64,000 nucleotides of DNA from contig NZ_JBIEKE010000001.1 in NCBI RefSeq assembly GCF_043497005.1, positions 1,054,001 to 1,118,000 on the forward strand. Direction: 5' to 3'. The translations under genes and the position numbers were made by a program. Of this stretch, positions 51,889 to 60,440 are shown piece after piece. Below the pieces are notes generated by a model. That model was not told the DNA's origin. It saw nothing but the letters and a program-made list of their open reading frames with translations, and did not search any database. Source of the stretch: Halobacillus_A sp043497005 (GTDB lineage: Bacteria; Bacillota; Bacilli; Bacillales; Halobacillaceae). Each line of letters opens with the position of its first letter. The first letter of the stretch is position 1.

Positions 51889-52326
51889 ATGATTCAAACA
51901 TTAAATCAGAAAGTAAGTCTCGTACTCGCTGCTATAGCGCTCGGCTATTTATATTTAAGCTATAACTTAAAAGAGTATCCATACGTTCCGGTGGATTCCG
52001 ACTTAGTGCCAAAAGTGTTAGGTTACATCCTGCTGGCATTAGCGATTGCTTTGTTCTTTGATAAGTCATCAAAACGAGTGGTGCCAAAGAAAGAAGTCCT
52101 TGTTATGGCAGCGGTTGGCGGCATGGTTTTCCTCTATATTTTTTTATTTGAAATCCTGGGCTTTCTTATAACAACGTTTCTATTTATATTGGCCTGCTCT
52201 ACGTTTCTTGGCTATCGAAAATGGGGGACGAGTCTTGTCGTATCCATCGTGTTTCCTGGGGCTTTATACTACGTATTTAATTATTTACTACAGATTAGAC
52301 TGCCACAAGGCATACTACCATTTTAA
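51889..52326 (+). CDS. tctB: Tripartite tricarboxylate transporter small membrane subunit (TctB)
   Basis: 145 residues, four helices, typical TctB length and layout (YPYVPVDSDLVPKVLGYILLALAI near helix 2; LLQIRLPQGILPF end). ATG at 51889 is behind AGGAGGTGACGC. Confidence 0.87.
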   Translation: MIQTLNQKVSLVLAAIALGYLYLSYNLKEYPYVPVDSDLVPKVLGYILLALAIALFFDKSSKRVVPKKEVLVMAAVGGMVFLYIFLFEILGFLITTFLFILACSTFLGYRKWGTSLVVSIVFPGALYYVFNYLLQIRLPQGILPF

Positions 52327-52342
52327 AAGGTGTTGATATCAT

Positions 52343-53830
52343 ATGGGTGGACTAGACGGATTGCTGCAAGGCTTTCAAGTCGCGTTTAGTATAGAAGGGA
52401 TTTTATTTGTCTTTATTGGCGTATTTATAGGGACCTTTATCGGCATGATGCCAGGTCTTGGGCCGATCAGTGCGATTGCTATTATGATCCCGGTCACGTA
52501 CGGGATGGATCCAACGACTGCGCTCGTCATGATGGCAGGTGTATATTACGGCGCTGTATTTGGAGGATCGACCGCCTCCATTTTATTGAATGCTCCTGGG
52601 ATTTCGGGGACGGTAGCTACGGCGTTTGACGGCTATCCGATGGCGAAGCGTGGTGAGGCTGGGAAAGCGCTAGCTATCGCTGCTGTTTCATCTTTTGTAG
52701 GTGGAACGGTATCCGTTGTGTTACTTATGCTGTTTGCACCTGCTTTAGCTCAGGTAGCTGTGACCTTTGGTCCTCCCGAATATTTTGCTCTCATGTTTAT
52801 GGGACTCATGGCGATCTCAAGTCTCTCAGAGGGCTCAACGATCAAAGCACTGATCTCAGCCACGCTTGGTTTTATGGTCGTAACGATTGGGATTGACGGA
52901 CAAACAGGCACACCGCGTTTTACGTTCAACAATCCCAATTTACTAGAAGGCATCGACTTTCTTGTCATTGCTCTTGGGTTATTCGCTTTAGCCGAAGTTT
53001 GTTTTCTCATTATCAATCGAAAAGATACCTCTTTATCAGATAAGGCAAATGTCGGAAGCATTAAATTGAAAAAAGAAGACTTGAAAGAAATGCGCGGCCC
53101 TATGTCACGCCAATCTTTCTTAGGGTTTGTGTTAGGCGTGCTTCCCGGCGCCGGCGCGACCATTGCTTCTTTTATCGGCTACATTACAGAAAAGAAAATC
53201 GCCAAAAAACCAGAAGAGTTTGGAAAAGGGTCCGTCCGGGGACTGTCAGCTCCTGAAACCGCAAACAATGCAGCTACAAGCGGGGCCTTCGTACCACTGC
53301 TCAGCTTAGGAATACCAGGATCAGGAACGACAGCCGTCATGCTTGGTGCTTTTCTCGTCTTAGGCATTCAACCAGGCCCTTTACTCGTGCAGGATCATCC
53401 TGATATTTTCTGGGGCATCATTGCCAGTATGTACATCGGGAATATCATTCTTCTCGTGTTGAATTTACCGCTGATTCCTTATATATCAAAACTGTTAAAG
53501 ATTCCACGGCCACTTCTGATCTCACTGGTCATTATTTTCAGCTTAATCGGAGTGTACTCCGTGAGTTTTAACATCTTTCATTTGTACGTCTTATTGATTT
53601 TTGGAGTCATCGGTTACTTAATGAGACTGACATCTTTTCCAGCTGCGCCGTTTATCCTGGCCTTTATTCTGGGAGGGATGATGGAACAATCTCTTCGTCA
53701 GGCATTAACAGCATCTAATGGAAATTATATGGTGTTTATTACTGAACCGATCTCTCTTACGCTGCTTATTATAAGCTTGTTATCTTTCTTAGTTCCTCTA
53801 GTAAGAAGAAGATGGCAAGTAAGATCGTAA
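52343..53830 (+). CDS. tctA: Tripartite tricarboxylate transporter large membrane subunit (TctA)
   Basis: 495 residues, about 11-12 helices. GTFIGMMPGLGPISAIAIMIPVTYGMDP and the second half repeat FVLGVLPGAGATIASFIGY, with GSTASILLNAPGISG and LLSLGIPGSGTTAVMLGA, are the duplicated TctA signature loops. It ends the operon before a long hairpin. Confidence 0.92.
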   Translation: MGGLDGLLQGFQVAFSIEGILFVFIGVFIGTFIGMMPGLGPISAIAIMIPVTYGMDPTTALVMMAGVYYGAVFGGSTASILLNAPGISGTVATAFDGYPMAKRGEAGKALAIAAVSSFVGGTVSVVLLMLFAPALAQVAVTFGPPEYFALMFMGLMAISSLSEGSTIKALISATLGFMVVTIGIDGQTGTPRFTFNNPNLLEGIDFLVIALGLFALAEVCFLIINRKDTSLSDKANVGSIKLKKEDLKEMRGPMSRQSFLGFVLGVLPGAGATIASFIGYITEKKIAKKPEEFGKGSVRGLSAPETANNAATSGAFVPLLSLGIPGSGTTAVMLGAFLVLGIQPGPLLVQDHPDIFWGIIASMYIGNIILLVLNLPLIPYISKLLKIPRPLLISLVIIFSLIGVYSVSFNIFHLYVLLIFGVIGYLMRLTSFPAAPFILAFILGGMMEQSLRQALTASNGNYMVFITEPISLTLLIISLLSFLVPLVRRRWQVRS

Positions 53831-53850
53831 ATAAAAGAGTAGGACGGCAT

Positions 53851-53895
53851 ATAAATAATCCGAACGATTCTATTGAATCAGTTCGGATTATTTAT
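53851..53895 (+). terminator. Long hairpin terminator after tctA
   Basis: ATAAATAATCCGAAC (53851-53865) pairs perfectly with GTTCGGATTATTTAT (53881-53895), and the loop contains a further GATTC/GAATC stem, giving nearly 20 bp. The T-tract is imperfect. From here to 54053 no other feature was seen. Confidence 0.75.
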
Positions 53896-54053
53896 ATGAC
53901 ATCGATTGTACTCCGCTTCCGTAGGCACGGCTCAATTTCCTCAGAAAGGAAAGAACGCACTCCTGCACTTTTTTACTTAAGTTCATTTAGTATTAAACAA
54001 AGCTAACCTTTCCAAAATGGGAATATGTCTCCCAAAAGAAAGGAAAGTTTTTT

Positions 54054-54481
54054 ATGAAAAAAATTCTTTTCACTCTGCTTCCAATTATCTATATGATTCT
54101 TATATGGATCCAGCCCAGCTACTCCGTCACCGCCATTAAAAGTTTCATAGGGACCGGCCAATGACCATTAATACATTATTAGAAAACTTACATTTTATTG
54201 AATTTGCAATCTTATATCTTTTGATTATTGTAGCATTGGCAGCCAATCAACAGTTCAGCCGCACGACAAGTCTGATTGCTGCGGTCATCGCTGTGATGTA
54301 TGGTGTTGTGGATGAAATTCATCAGCTATTTGTAGTGGGGAGATCTTTTTCAGCAGCTGATCTTGGTAAAGACGCGGCAGGAGTAATCGTGGCTTGGACC
54401 TGGATTCAGTTAACCTATTATAAAAAGAGTATAAGATTAAATGGTATAAGGGAAAGAGCGATCAATAGTCACAAAACGTGA
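54054..54481 (+). pseudogene. VanZ-family membrane protein split by a frameshift
   Basis: ATG 54054 (behind AAAGGAAAG) encodes MKKILFTLLPIIYMILIWIQ, the usual VanZ first helix, but the frame ends at 54164. The remaining VanZ body (HFIEFAILYLLIIVALAANQ, YGVVDEIHQLFV, SAADLGKDAAGVIVAW) is in another frame opening at ATG 54161, which overlaps the first stop as ATGA. The break must fall between 54137 and 54164. Either the gene is damaged, there is an assembly indel, or the halves are made as two coupled peptides. Confidence 0.65.
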
Positions 54482-54496
54482 CTCTGATGGCTTTTT
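54457..54496 (+). terminator. Terminator overlapping the vanZ 3' end
   Basis: AGTCAC (54467-54472) pairs with GTGACT (54478-54483), extended outward by AGCGATCA/TGATGGCT with one mismatch, then TTTTT. Confidence 0.65.
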
Positions 54497-54560
54497 AAGT
54501 AGATTATAATAATATATTTCTTTTTCTTAGAAAAAAATAAAAAATTTTTCGATAATTCCA

Positions 54561-54588
54561 TTGTAATAAAAAAATATTATTGTATAAT
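54561..54588 (+). promoter_or_regulatory. Sigma-A promoter of the TRAP operon
   Basis: TTGTAA (54561-54566), 16-bp spacer, TATAAT (54583-54588), leaving a leader of about 215 nt before dctP. Confidence 0.6.
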
Positions 54589-54671
54589 CAAACTTATAGA
54601 AAAAATATTTCATTCATATTACAGAAAGCGAGGTGAATGAAAACAAGAACGGTCTTTTTTTATAACATTTA

Positions 54672-54686
54672 TTGTAAGCGGTTACC
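54672..54686 (+). promoter_or_regulatory. cre-like site upstream of dctP
   Basis: TTGTAAGCGGTTACC matches the cre consensus except the last base. It lies in the leader downstream of the promoter, a roadblock position. Apart from this and the promoter, the 54497-54809 gap shows nothing else clear. Confidence 0.6.
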
Positions 54687-54809
54687 TCTGTGGTGTATCT
54701 AATATACATACCAATCGTTTATTCAAAGTTATAAAGAAGATCAGGACGAGAGAGTTAACAATTCGAGGCTAGTAAGTCCTCGGAAATTATATTTAAAAGG
54801 GGTTTCATT

Positions 54810-55862
54810 ATGAAAAAATTTTTTATGGCATTATTTTTTGTTCTTTTAATAGGAGTACTAGCAGCTTGCGGCAATGCAGATTCTGAGTCAAGCAGTGGAG
54901 ATAGTGACGGCGGAGATGAAAGCGCTTCAGGTGGTGAGGAAAAAGTAATCAAAGCTGGTATTGGTCTAAATGATGATCATCCTCAATATAAAGGATTGTT
55001 AAAGTTTAAGGAAATTGTTGAAGAAGAAACTGATGGAGCTATTAAAGTGGAAACGTATCACAGCGGACAGCTTGGTGATGACCGTTCTATGACAGAAGCA
55101 CTTCAACTGGGAAGCCAGGAAGTTACCATTCCTTCAACGGCCCCTCTGGCAAACTTTGTATCTGATTTCAGTGTTTTCGATATTCCATTTCTATTTCCGA
55201 ATGAGCAGGTAGCTGATGAAGTATTAGATGGTGAAGTTGGCCAGGATCTTCTTACTAAACTAGAAGATCAAGACTTGGTAGGTCTTACTTACTGGGAAAA
55301 TGGGTTCCGTGATTTAACAAACAGTAAAAGAGCCGTTGCTTCTGTAGATGATTTTGATGGTCTTAAGATTCGTACGATGGAAAACGATCTTCACTTAGAT
55401 GCATTTAAAGAGCTGGGTGCTAACCCAACACCGATGGCATTTACTGAATTATTCACAGCTTTGCAGCAAGGTACTGTTGATGGACAGGAGAATCCTTACG
55501 CAACAATCTATTTAGAGAAGCTGTATGAGGTGCAGGAGCATGTATCTGATACGCACCATATTTACAGCCCGTTCGTCTTCCTTATGAGTAAGTCTTTCTA
55601 CGATGGCCTGACTGAAGATCAGCAGACGATTATGAAGGATGCAGCTGTTGAAGCTGGGCAGGAACAGCGTGAAATGAACCGTGAAGCAAATGAAGAATAT
55701 TTGCAGTCTCTTCAAGATGAAGGCATGGAGTATACAGAAATCTCGGATGAAGATCGTGAAGAAATGGTAGAAACCGTGCAGCCGGTCATTGAAGATTATA
55801 AAGAGAAAATTGGAGAAGAAACGGTAGACAAAGTCTACCAGGCGATTGAAGATGCTCAGTAA
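54810..55862 (+). CDS. dctP: TRAP transporter binding lipoprotein (DctP)
   Basis: 350 residues. Signal peptide with lipobox LAAC (Cys near 20), acidic Ser/Asp/Glu linker, then the DctP fold: YHSGQLGDDRSMTEALQLGSQE, IRTMENDLHLDAFKELGANPTPMAFTELFTALQQGTVDGQENP, which contains the ligand Arg and Asn. Cargo is probably a sugar acid, judging by the dehydrogenases in the operon. Followed by a stem-loop. Confidence 0.9.
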   Translation: MKKFFMALFFVLLIGVLAACGNADSESSSGDSDGGDESASGGEEKVIKAGIGLNDDHPQYKGLLKFKEIVEEETDGAIKVETYHSGQLGDDRSMTEALQLGSQEVTIPSTAPLANFVSDFSVFDIPFLFPNEQVADEVLDGEVGQDLLTKLEDQDLVGLTYWENGFRDLTNSKRAVASVDDFDGLKIRTMENDLHLDAFKELGANPTPMAFTELFTALQQGTVDGQENPYATIYLEKLYEVQEHVSDTHHIYSPFVFLMSKSFYDGLTEDQQTIMKDAAVEAGQEQREMNREANEEYLQSLQDEGMEYTEISDEDREEMVETVQPVIEDYKEKIGEETVDKVYQAIEDAQ

Positions 55863-55866
55863 AGGG

Positions 55867-55886
55867 AGAGGGGATTAGTCCCCTCT
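55867..55886 (+). other. Intercistronic stem-loop after dctP
   Basis: AGAGGGGA (55867-55874) pairs with TCCCCTCT (55879-55886), tetraloop TTAG, then TGCTTTTTC. Probably a partial terminator or mRNA stabiliser that raises DctP relative to DctQM. Confidence 0.75.
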
Positions 55887-55932
55887 TGCTTTTTCATAAG
55901 AGAGATAAAGAGGGTCAGTTGAGGTGAATTTA

Positions 55933-56472
55933 ATGAATATCATTCGTGTAATCGATCGAAGGATTGAAGAATTTCTGCTTGTTGTTTTATCAACGGTTAT
56001 GGTTAGCGTTATTTTTTTTCAAGTAGTCATGCGAGTATCAGGTAATTCGTTGTCCTGGTCAGAGGAATTGGGACGATATTGCTTTATTTGGCTTGTGTAT
56101 GTAGGAATTAGTTATGGGGTAAAAAAGCAGCGTCATATTAAAGTAGACGTCATGCTTCTATTGCTTAAAGGCAAAGGAAAACTATTACTAGCTATTGTTG
56201 CAAATATTATCTTTTTAGCGTTTTCTATATTTGTCGTGTTCTATGGTTATACCATTTCAAGTCAGTTATTTGGGTTTGGTCAAGCTTCTCCTGCCTTACA
56301 TATTCCAATGGGAGTGGTGTATCTTGCCACTCCGTTAGGATTTGCTCTTACATCGATTCGACTCATTCAAAATCTCGTTGCTCAGTTTAAGATGTTAATT
56401 GGGAAAAAAGAGCTTGATGTTGCTGATGAACGTGATCGAATGCTTAATCAGGAAGGAGAGGATGATCAATGA
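55933..56472 (+). CDS. dctQ: TRAP transporter small membrane subunit (DctQ)
   Basis: 179 residues, four helices, with the family-typical SWSEELGRYCFIWLVYVGISYGVKKQRHI segment. ATG at 55933 is 7 nt behind TGAGGTG; GTG 55924 overlaps that site. Overlaps dctM by 4 nt. Confidence 0.88.
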   Translation: MNIIRVIDRRIEEFLLVVLSTVMVSVIFFQVVMRVSGNSLSWSEELGRYCFIWLVYVGISYGVKKQRHIKVDVMLLLLKGKGKLLLAIVANIIFLAFSIFVVFYGYTISSQLFGFGQASPALHIPMGVVYLATPLGFALTSIRLIQNLVAQFKMLIGKKELDVADERDRMLNQEGEDDQ

Positions 56473-57749
56473 CGACCATTGTTCTATTTGGCTCCTTCGC
56501 CCTGCTCTTACTTTTAAGTGTTCCAATCGGGATTGCTATTGGAGTCTCTACATTATTGACCATTGTATATTCAGGCACGATCCCTATCGAATTTTTAATG
56601 AAAGAACTTGTTACAGCAGTTGATTCCTTTCCATTAATGGCGGTTCCTTTCTTTATCCTTGCGGGTGAGATCATGGGAAAAGGCGGAATCTCGGAGCGGT
56701 TGTTTAATTTCGCGAACGCACTGGTAGGAAACAAAACCGGTGGATTTGCGATGGCAACGATTGTGACATGTATGTTCTTTGCGGCTATTTCAGGATCCGG
56801 CCCTGCAACAGTTGCTGCTATCGGGGGTATTATGATCCCGGCTATGGTAAAACAAGGTTATGATAAGAAGTTCGCTACGGCTACTGTAGCAGCGGCTGGT
56901 TCGATTGGAGTTATTATTCCACCAAGTATTCCAATGGTTATTTATGGAGTAGTTGGAAATGCTTCAATTGGTGATATGTTTATTGCTGGCATAATTCCAG
57001 GAGTATTGGTCGGTTTGTCTCTTATGGTTTGGGCGTACATCTATTCTAAGAAACAAGGTTACCGAGGCACGTTTGAGAAAACCTCATTTTCGTATATCTG
57101 GAAGTCCTTCTGGGAAGCAAAATGGGCGTTAGTCATTCCATTAATAATCCTTGGTGGGATTTACGGGGGCATTTTCACACCAACTGAAGCGGCAGTTATT
57201 GCAGTAGTATACGGCATTTTAGCTGGCTTACTGCTTTACCGTGAACTGAAAATAAAAGATCTGCCAAAAATTTTAGCAGACTCAGCTTTAACCACATCGA
57301 CAGTTCTAATCATTGTAGGAACGGCAACCGCTTTTGGAAGATTATTAACGATCGAGCAAATTCCAACACAAGTCGCAAATTTCCTTTTATCGATCTCAGA
57401 AAGTGAGATCGTCATCATCTTACTTATTACACTACTTTTGTTATTAGTCGGATGTTTTATGGATACGTTAGCGGCCATTATTATTTTAACGCCTATTCTG
57501 CTTCCGATCGCAGTAAATCTGGGATACGATCCGATTCATTTTGGAATAATTATGGTCGTAAACCTGGCGATTGGTTTTATCACACCACCATTAGGTGTGA
57601 ACCTGTTCGTCGGTTCAGGAATATCTGGACTTTCTATTGAACAGTTATCAAAAGCGATCATTCCTTTCTTCCTAGCGATGATCTTTTCATTATTAATGAT
57701 TACCTTTATACCAGAATTATCTCTATGGCTTCTTCAATTTAGTGAGTAA
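56469..57749 (+). CDS. dctM: TRAP transporter large membrane subunit (DctM)
   Basis: 426 residues, about 12 helices. PFFILAGEIMGKGGIS, SGSGPATVAAIGGIMIPAM, FTPTEAAVIAVVYGI, and IGFITPPLGVNLFV are the standard DctM motifs. Na+-dependent translocator paired with DctQ. A hairpin follows the stop. Confidence 0.92.
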   Translation: MTTIVLFGSFALLLLLSVPIGIAIGVSTLLTIVYSGTIPIEFLMKELVTAVDSFPLMAVPFFILAGEIMGKGGISERLFNFANALVGNKTGGFAMATIVTCMFFAAISGSGPATVAAIGGIMIPAMVKQGYDKKFATATVAAAGSIGVIIPPSIPMVIYGVVGNASIGDMFIAGIIPGVLVGLSLMVWAYIYSKKQGYRGTFEKTSFSYIWKSFWEAKWALVIPLIILGGIYGGIFTPTEAAVIAVVYGILAGLLLYRELKIKDLPKILADSALTTSTVLIIVGTATAFGRLLTIEQIPTQVANFLLSISESEIVIILLITLLLLLVGCFMDTLAAIIILTPILLPIAVNLGYDPIHFGIIMVVNLAIGFITPPLGVNLFVGSGISGLSIEQLSKAIIPFFLAMIFSLLMITFIPELSLWLLQFSE

Positions 57750-57773
57750 TGAGGTATGACCTCCACCTTGCCC

Positions 57774-57798
57774 AGTCCCTTGTGTCATACAAGGGACT
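57774..57798 (+). terminator. Hairpin after dctM
   Basis: AGTCCCTTGT (57774-57783) pairs perfectly with ACAAGGGACT (57789-57798), 5-nt loop. The T-tract is short (TTTGGG), so termination may be partial and the downstream genes may be read through. Confidence 0.65.
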
Positions 57799-57819
57799 TT
57801 GGGTTGTTAACTAGACTTC

Positions 57820-58252
57820 TGTCTTCAAAATGCCGCCTACATATGCAGTAATTAGGACCCTGTTTATGAATCTATCATTCGTTCCGATGCCTGAGAACCT
57901 TATATCTAGTGTGGAACTCCTCGCTGCAGCGAATATCTCCATGGTTATTCTCGGTATGCATCTTGCAGAAATAAAAGTCGTACAAATGGGAGTGGAGCAA
58001 AGTATCCTATGCTGCTGGTGTTCGTTTAGTTGCATCACCATTGATAGCATTTGCTTTAATCATTGTGCTGGCCGATGAGCGATTTAATGGCGAGTGTATT
58101 AATTGTCTCTGCCGCCATGCCGTTTACTGCTACGACGATGATTTACGCGGTTCAATTCAAATCTAAACCTGAACTTGTTTCTAGTATTACATTAACGACC
58201 ACACTCCTAAGCGTGATTACGATACCAGTTCTACTCATGATGTATATATAAC
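57820..58252 (+). pseudogene. Remnant of an AEC-family (auxin efflux carrier) transporter
   Basis: Three consecutive pieces in three frames join into the C-terminal third of an AEC transporter: ISSVELLAAANISMVILGMHLAEIK (from about 57890), then AAGVRLVASPLIAFALIIVL (58011-58070), then LIVSAAMPFTATTMIYAVQF and SSITLTTTLLSVITIPVLLM (58080-58250). The N-terminal two thirds are missing. At least two frameshifts plus the deletion make it a dead gene between TRAP and dehydrogenase genes; it may once have been a carrier for the same substrate. Confidence 0.8.
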
Positions 58253-58278
58253 TAGTTAAAAAGAGGAGGTTTCCCGCA

Positions 58279-59256
58279 ATGAAAGTGGTTATTACGGATT
58301 ATGAATACGATTCTCTGTTGCCTGAAGAAACTGTGTTAAAAAAACACGGAATTGAATTAGAGGCTCACCAGTGTCAAACAGAAGAAGAGGTCATTGAGGT
58401 CTGCCGCTATGCTGACGGTATCATTTCACAATATGCACCTATTTCAAGAAGAGTTATTGAAGAAATGCAACAGTGTCAGGTGATAGCCAGGTATGGCATC
58501 GGTTATGACTCTGTCGATGTTCCCTCTGCCAGTGAGAAAGGAATCGCAGTATGTAATGTGACGGATTATTGTATTGAAGAAGTGTCTGATCATGCGGTCA
58601 CCTTGTTGCTGAACGCAGCTCGTAAAGTTTCACTCTTATCCAACCGTGTAAAAAATGGGATCTGGGATTTTAACGAAGCGAAGCCGGTCCCACGGCTAAC
58701 AAAGCAGACGCTTGGATTGATTGGATTCGGGAATATCCCTAGAAAAGTGGCGGTGAAGGCTGCTGTTTTCGGATTGAATGTAATAGTCTTTGACCCTTTT
58801 GTCACGCAGGCTGATGGTGTCTCTCTTGTATCTTTTGATAAACTTCTTGCATCCTCAGACTTTGTCTCAATTCATGCTCCGCTAAATGAAAAGACCAAGG
58901 GAATGATTGATGAAGCGGCTTTTAAAAAAATGAAACAAAATGCCGTTCTAATTAACACGGCCAGAGGACCTTTAATTGATGAAGGAGCACTTGTCAAAGC
59001 ATTAAGAGAAAGAGAAATTGCCGGAGCCGCTCTTGACGTTATGGAACAAGAGCCGCCTGTGGAGAGCCACACGCTGCTTAGCATGGAGAATGTAATCATT
59101 ACACCACATGTGGCCTGGTATTCCGAAGAATCAGAAGTTGAGCTTAAGACAAAAGCAGCTGAAAATACTGCAGCTGTATTAACCGGAAAAAAACCTGCTT
59201 ATTTAGTTAATCCTTTAAAAGAAGAGAGGGTAGATCATGACTTCAAAAGTATCTAA
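58279..59256 (+). CDS. D-2-hydroxyacid dehydrogenase (CtBP/phosphoglycerate dehydrogenase-like)
   Basis: 325 residues. NAD loop LGLIGFGNIPRKVA, catalytic Arg in INTARGPLIDEGAL, Glu in the ALDVMEQEPP region, and catalytic His in ITPHVAWYSEES, closest to the C-terminal-binding-protein-like branch. Reduces or oxidises a 2-keto/2-hydroxyacid with NAD. ATG follows AAGAGGAGGTTTCCCGCA. Overlaps the HPr-like gene by 20 nt. Confidence 0.87.
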   Translation: MKVVITDYEYDSLLPEETVLKKHGIELEAHQCQTEEEVIEVCRYADGIISQYAPISRRVIEEMQQCQVIARYGIGYDSVDVPSASEKGIAVCNVTDYCIEEVSDHAVTLLLNAARKVSLLSNRVKNGIWDFNEAKPVPRLTKQTLGLIGFGNIPRKVAVKAAVFGLNVIVFDPFVTQADGVSLVSFDKLLASSDFVSIHAPLNEKTKGMIDEAAFKKMKQNAVLINTARGPLIDEGALVKALREREIAGAALDVMEQEPPVESHTLLSMENVIITPHVAWYSEESEVELKTKAAENTAAVLTGKKPAYLVNPLKEERVDHDFKSI

Positions 59257-59542
59257 AACGATCAAAGTAAATATTAATGAAACTCAAACCATAATGGAGC
59301 TTAGTCAAATTATCCAGCAATACGATGCAGAAATTATTCTAAAGAAAAACGTGAATGGGAATATCATTGAAGCTAATCTTAAAAGTTTTCTTGGTTTAGT
59401 TAATCTGCGCCTCCATAACGGAGATGAGATCCAAGTGGAGGGCTTTGGCAAAGATGCATCAAAAGCTTTAACAGAGGTAGAGGCTTTTTTTTCAACAGAA
59501 TCAACAGGAGGAGGTATTAAACGATGGAATATTTTAATTTAG
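59237..59542 (+). CDS. HPr-fold protein lacking the active-site histidine (Crh-like)
   Basis: 101 residues. YDAEIILKKN, then ANLKSFLGLVNLRLHNGDEIQVEGFGKDASKALTEVEAFF align well with HPr, including the regulatory Ser (Ser50 here) in NLKSFLGL. The segment that in HPr carries GIHARPA reads NETQTIMEL, with no His15 or Arg17 and about three residues fewer, so it cannot carry phosphate for PTS transport. It may be a target of HPr kinase and a CcpA cofactor like Crh, or a structural module. It overlaps the genes on both sides (20 and 19 nt). Confidence 0.75.
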   Translation: MTSKVSKTIKVNINETQTIMELSQIIQQYDAEIILKKNVNGNIIEANLKSFLGLVNLRLHNGDEIQVEGFGKDASKALTEVEAFFSTESTGGGIKRWNILI

Positions 59543-60279
59543 ATGGAAAAGTCGCTTTAGTAACAGGGGGCAACCGTGGATTAGGAGGAGCAATGGCTTA
59601 CGGGCTGGCTGAAGCGGGAGCAGATGTAGCCATAGTCCAAAGATCGACTGAGGAAACAGATGTAGTAACCAACATTCGAGAGCTCGGTAGAAAATGTGAG
59701 GTGTTTTCTTTTGATATCTCAGAAACAAACCGCCTTTCTGAACTCGTTGATTCAGTTAATGAGACGTTTGGCAAAATTGATATTTTAGTCAATAATGCTG
59801 GTGTCCAACACCGCTCACCAGCTGCTGAATTTTCTGAAGAGGACTGGGATTTTGTCATAGACGTTAATCAGAAAGCGGTCTTTTTTCTATGCCAGCTTGT
59901 AGGCAGGAAAATGTTAAAGCAGGGAAGCGGAAAGATTATCAATTTAGCCTCATTGCTCTCTTTTCAAGGTGGATATACGGTTCCAGCTTACGCTGCAGCA
60001 AAAGGCGGAGTCGCTCAATTTACAAAATCTTTATCTAATGAATGGGCTTCACAAAACGTAAATGTAAATGCCATCGCTCCTGGATATATGGCCACAGATA
60101 TGAATACTGCTCTTATTCAGGATGAGTCTCGAAACCGTCAAATTTTAGAGCGCATACCTGCCGGAAGATGGGGAAAGCCGGAGGATATGGTGGGAGCTGC
60201 CATTTTTCTAGCATCAAGGGCTTCTGATTATATTAACGGAGAAATCATTACAGTGGACGGAGGCTGGATGGGCCGTTAA
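59524..60279 (+). CDS. SDR oxidoreductase, KduD/gluconate-5-dehydrogenase-like
   Basis: 251 residues. GGNRGLGGAMA cofactor loop, NNAGVQHRSPAAEFSEEDWDFVIDVNQKAVFFLCQ, Ser in NLASLLSF, YAAAKGG active site, and INGEIITVDGGWMGR end. The HRSPAAEFSEEDWD pattern is typical of 2-deoxy-D-gluconate 3-dehydrogenase/KduD. With the hydroxyacid dehydrogenase and TRAP importer this suggests catabolism of a uronate- or keto-acid-type sugar acid. ATG sits behind GGAGGTATTAAACG inside the HPr-like gene. Confidence 0.83.
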   Translation: MEYFNLDGKVALVTGGNRGLGGAMAYGLAEAGADVAIVQRSTEETDVVTNIRELGRKCEVFSFDISETNRLSELVDSVNETFGKIDILVNNAGVQHRSPAAEFSEEDWDFVIDVNQKAVFFLCQLVGRKMLKQGSGKIINLASLLSFQGGYTVPAYAAAKGGVAQFTKSLSNEWASQNVNVNAIAPGYMATDMNTALIQDESRNRQILERIPAGRWGKPEDMVGAAIFLASRASDYINGEIITVDGGWMGR

Positions 60280-60303
60280 AAAATGATCGATTTACTTGTA
60301 ATG

Positions 60304-60334
60304 GAATCCTAGTTTTTTGCTAGGGTTCTTTTTT
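60304..60334 (+). terminator. Rho-independent terminator of the TRAP operon
   Basis: GAATCCTAG (60304-60312) pairs with CTAGGGTTC (60320-60328; one G-T), followed by TTTTTT. Confidence 0.85.
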
Positions 60335-60383
60335 ATAATATAGTTATTAGAATATTTGCGAAATAAAAGGAAGTATGTTTCGA

Positions 60384-60430
60384 TTTAGGGAGGAGAAAAA
60401 GCCCCGCTTCTTAAGCGGTACAACTAAACG
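60384..60430 (+). other. Possible structured leader before sat
   Basis: TTTAG (60384-60388) can pair with CTAAA (60424-60428), enclosing CCGCTT-CTT-AAGCGG (60403-60417). It does not look like an S-box, T-box or other riboswitch I recognise, and no anti-terminator arrangement was evident. Confidence 0.3.
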
Positions 60431-60440
60431 GAGGTAGACA

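Noticed and set aside
53812..54006. Possible 64-residue gene after tctA
   Set aside because: It overlaps the tctA end and runs through the long terminator hairpin; no ribosome site and no recognisable protein.
60337..60440. S-box (SAM) riboswitch before sat
   Set aside because: The leader is only about 100 nt after the previous terminator and lacks the S-box core and a terminator/anti-terminator pair.
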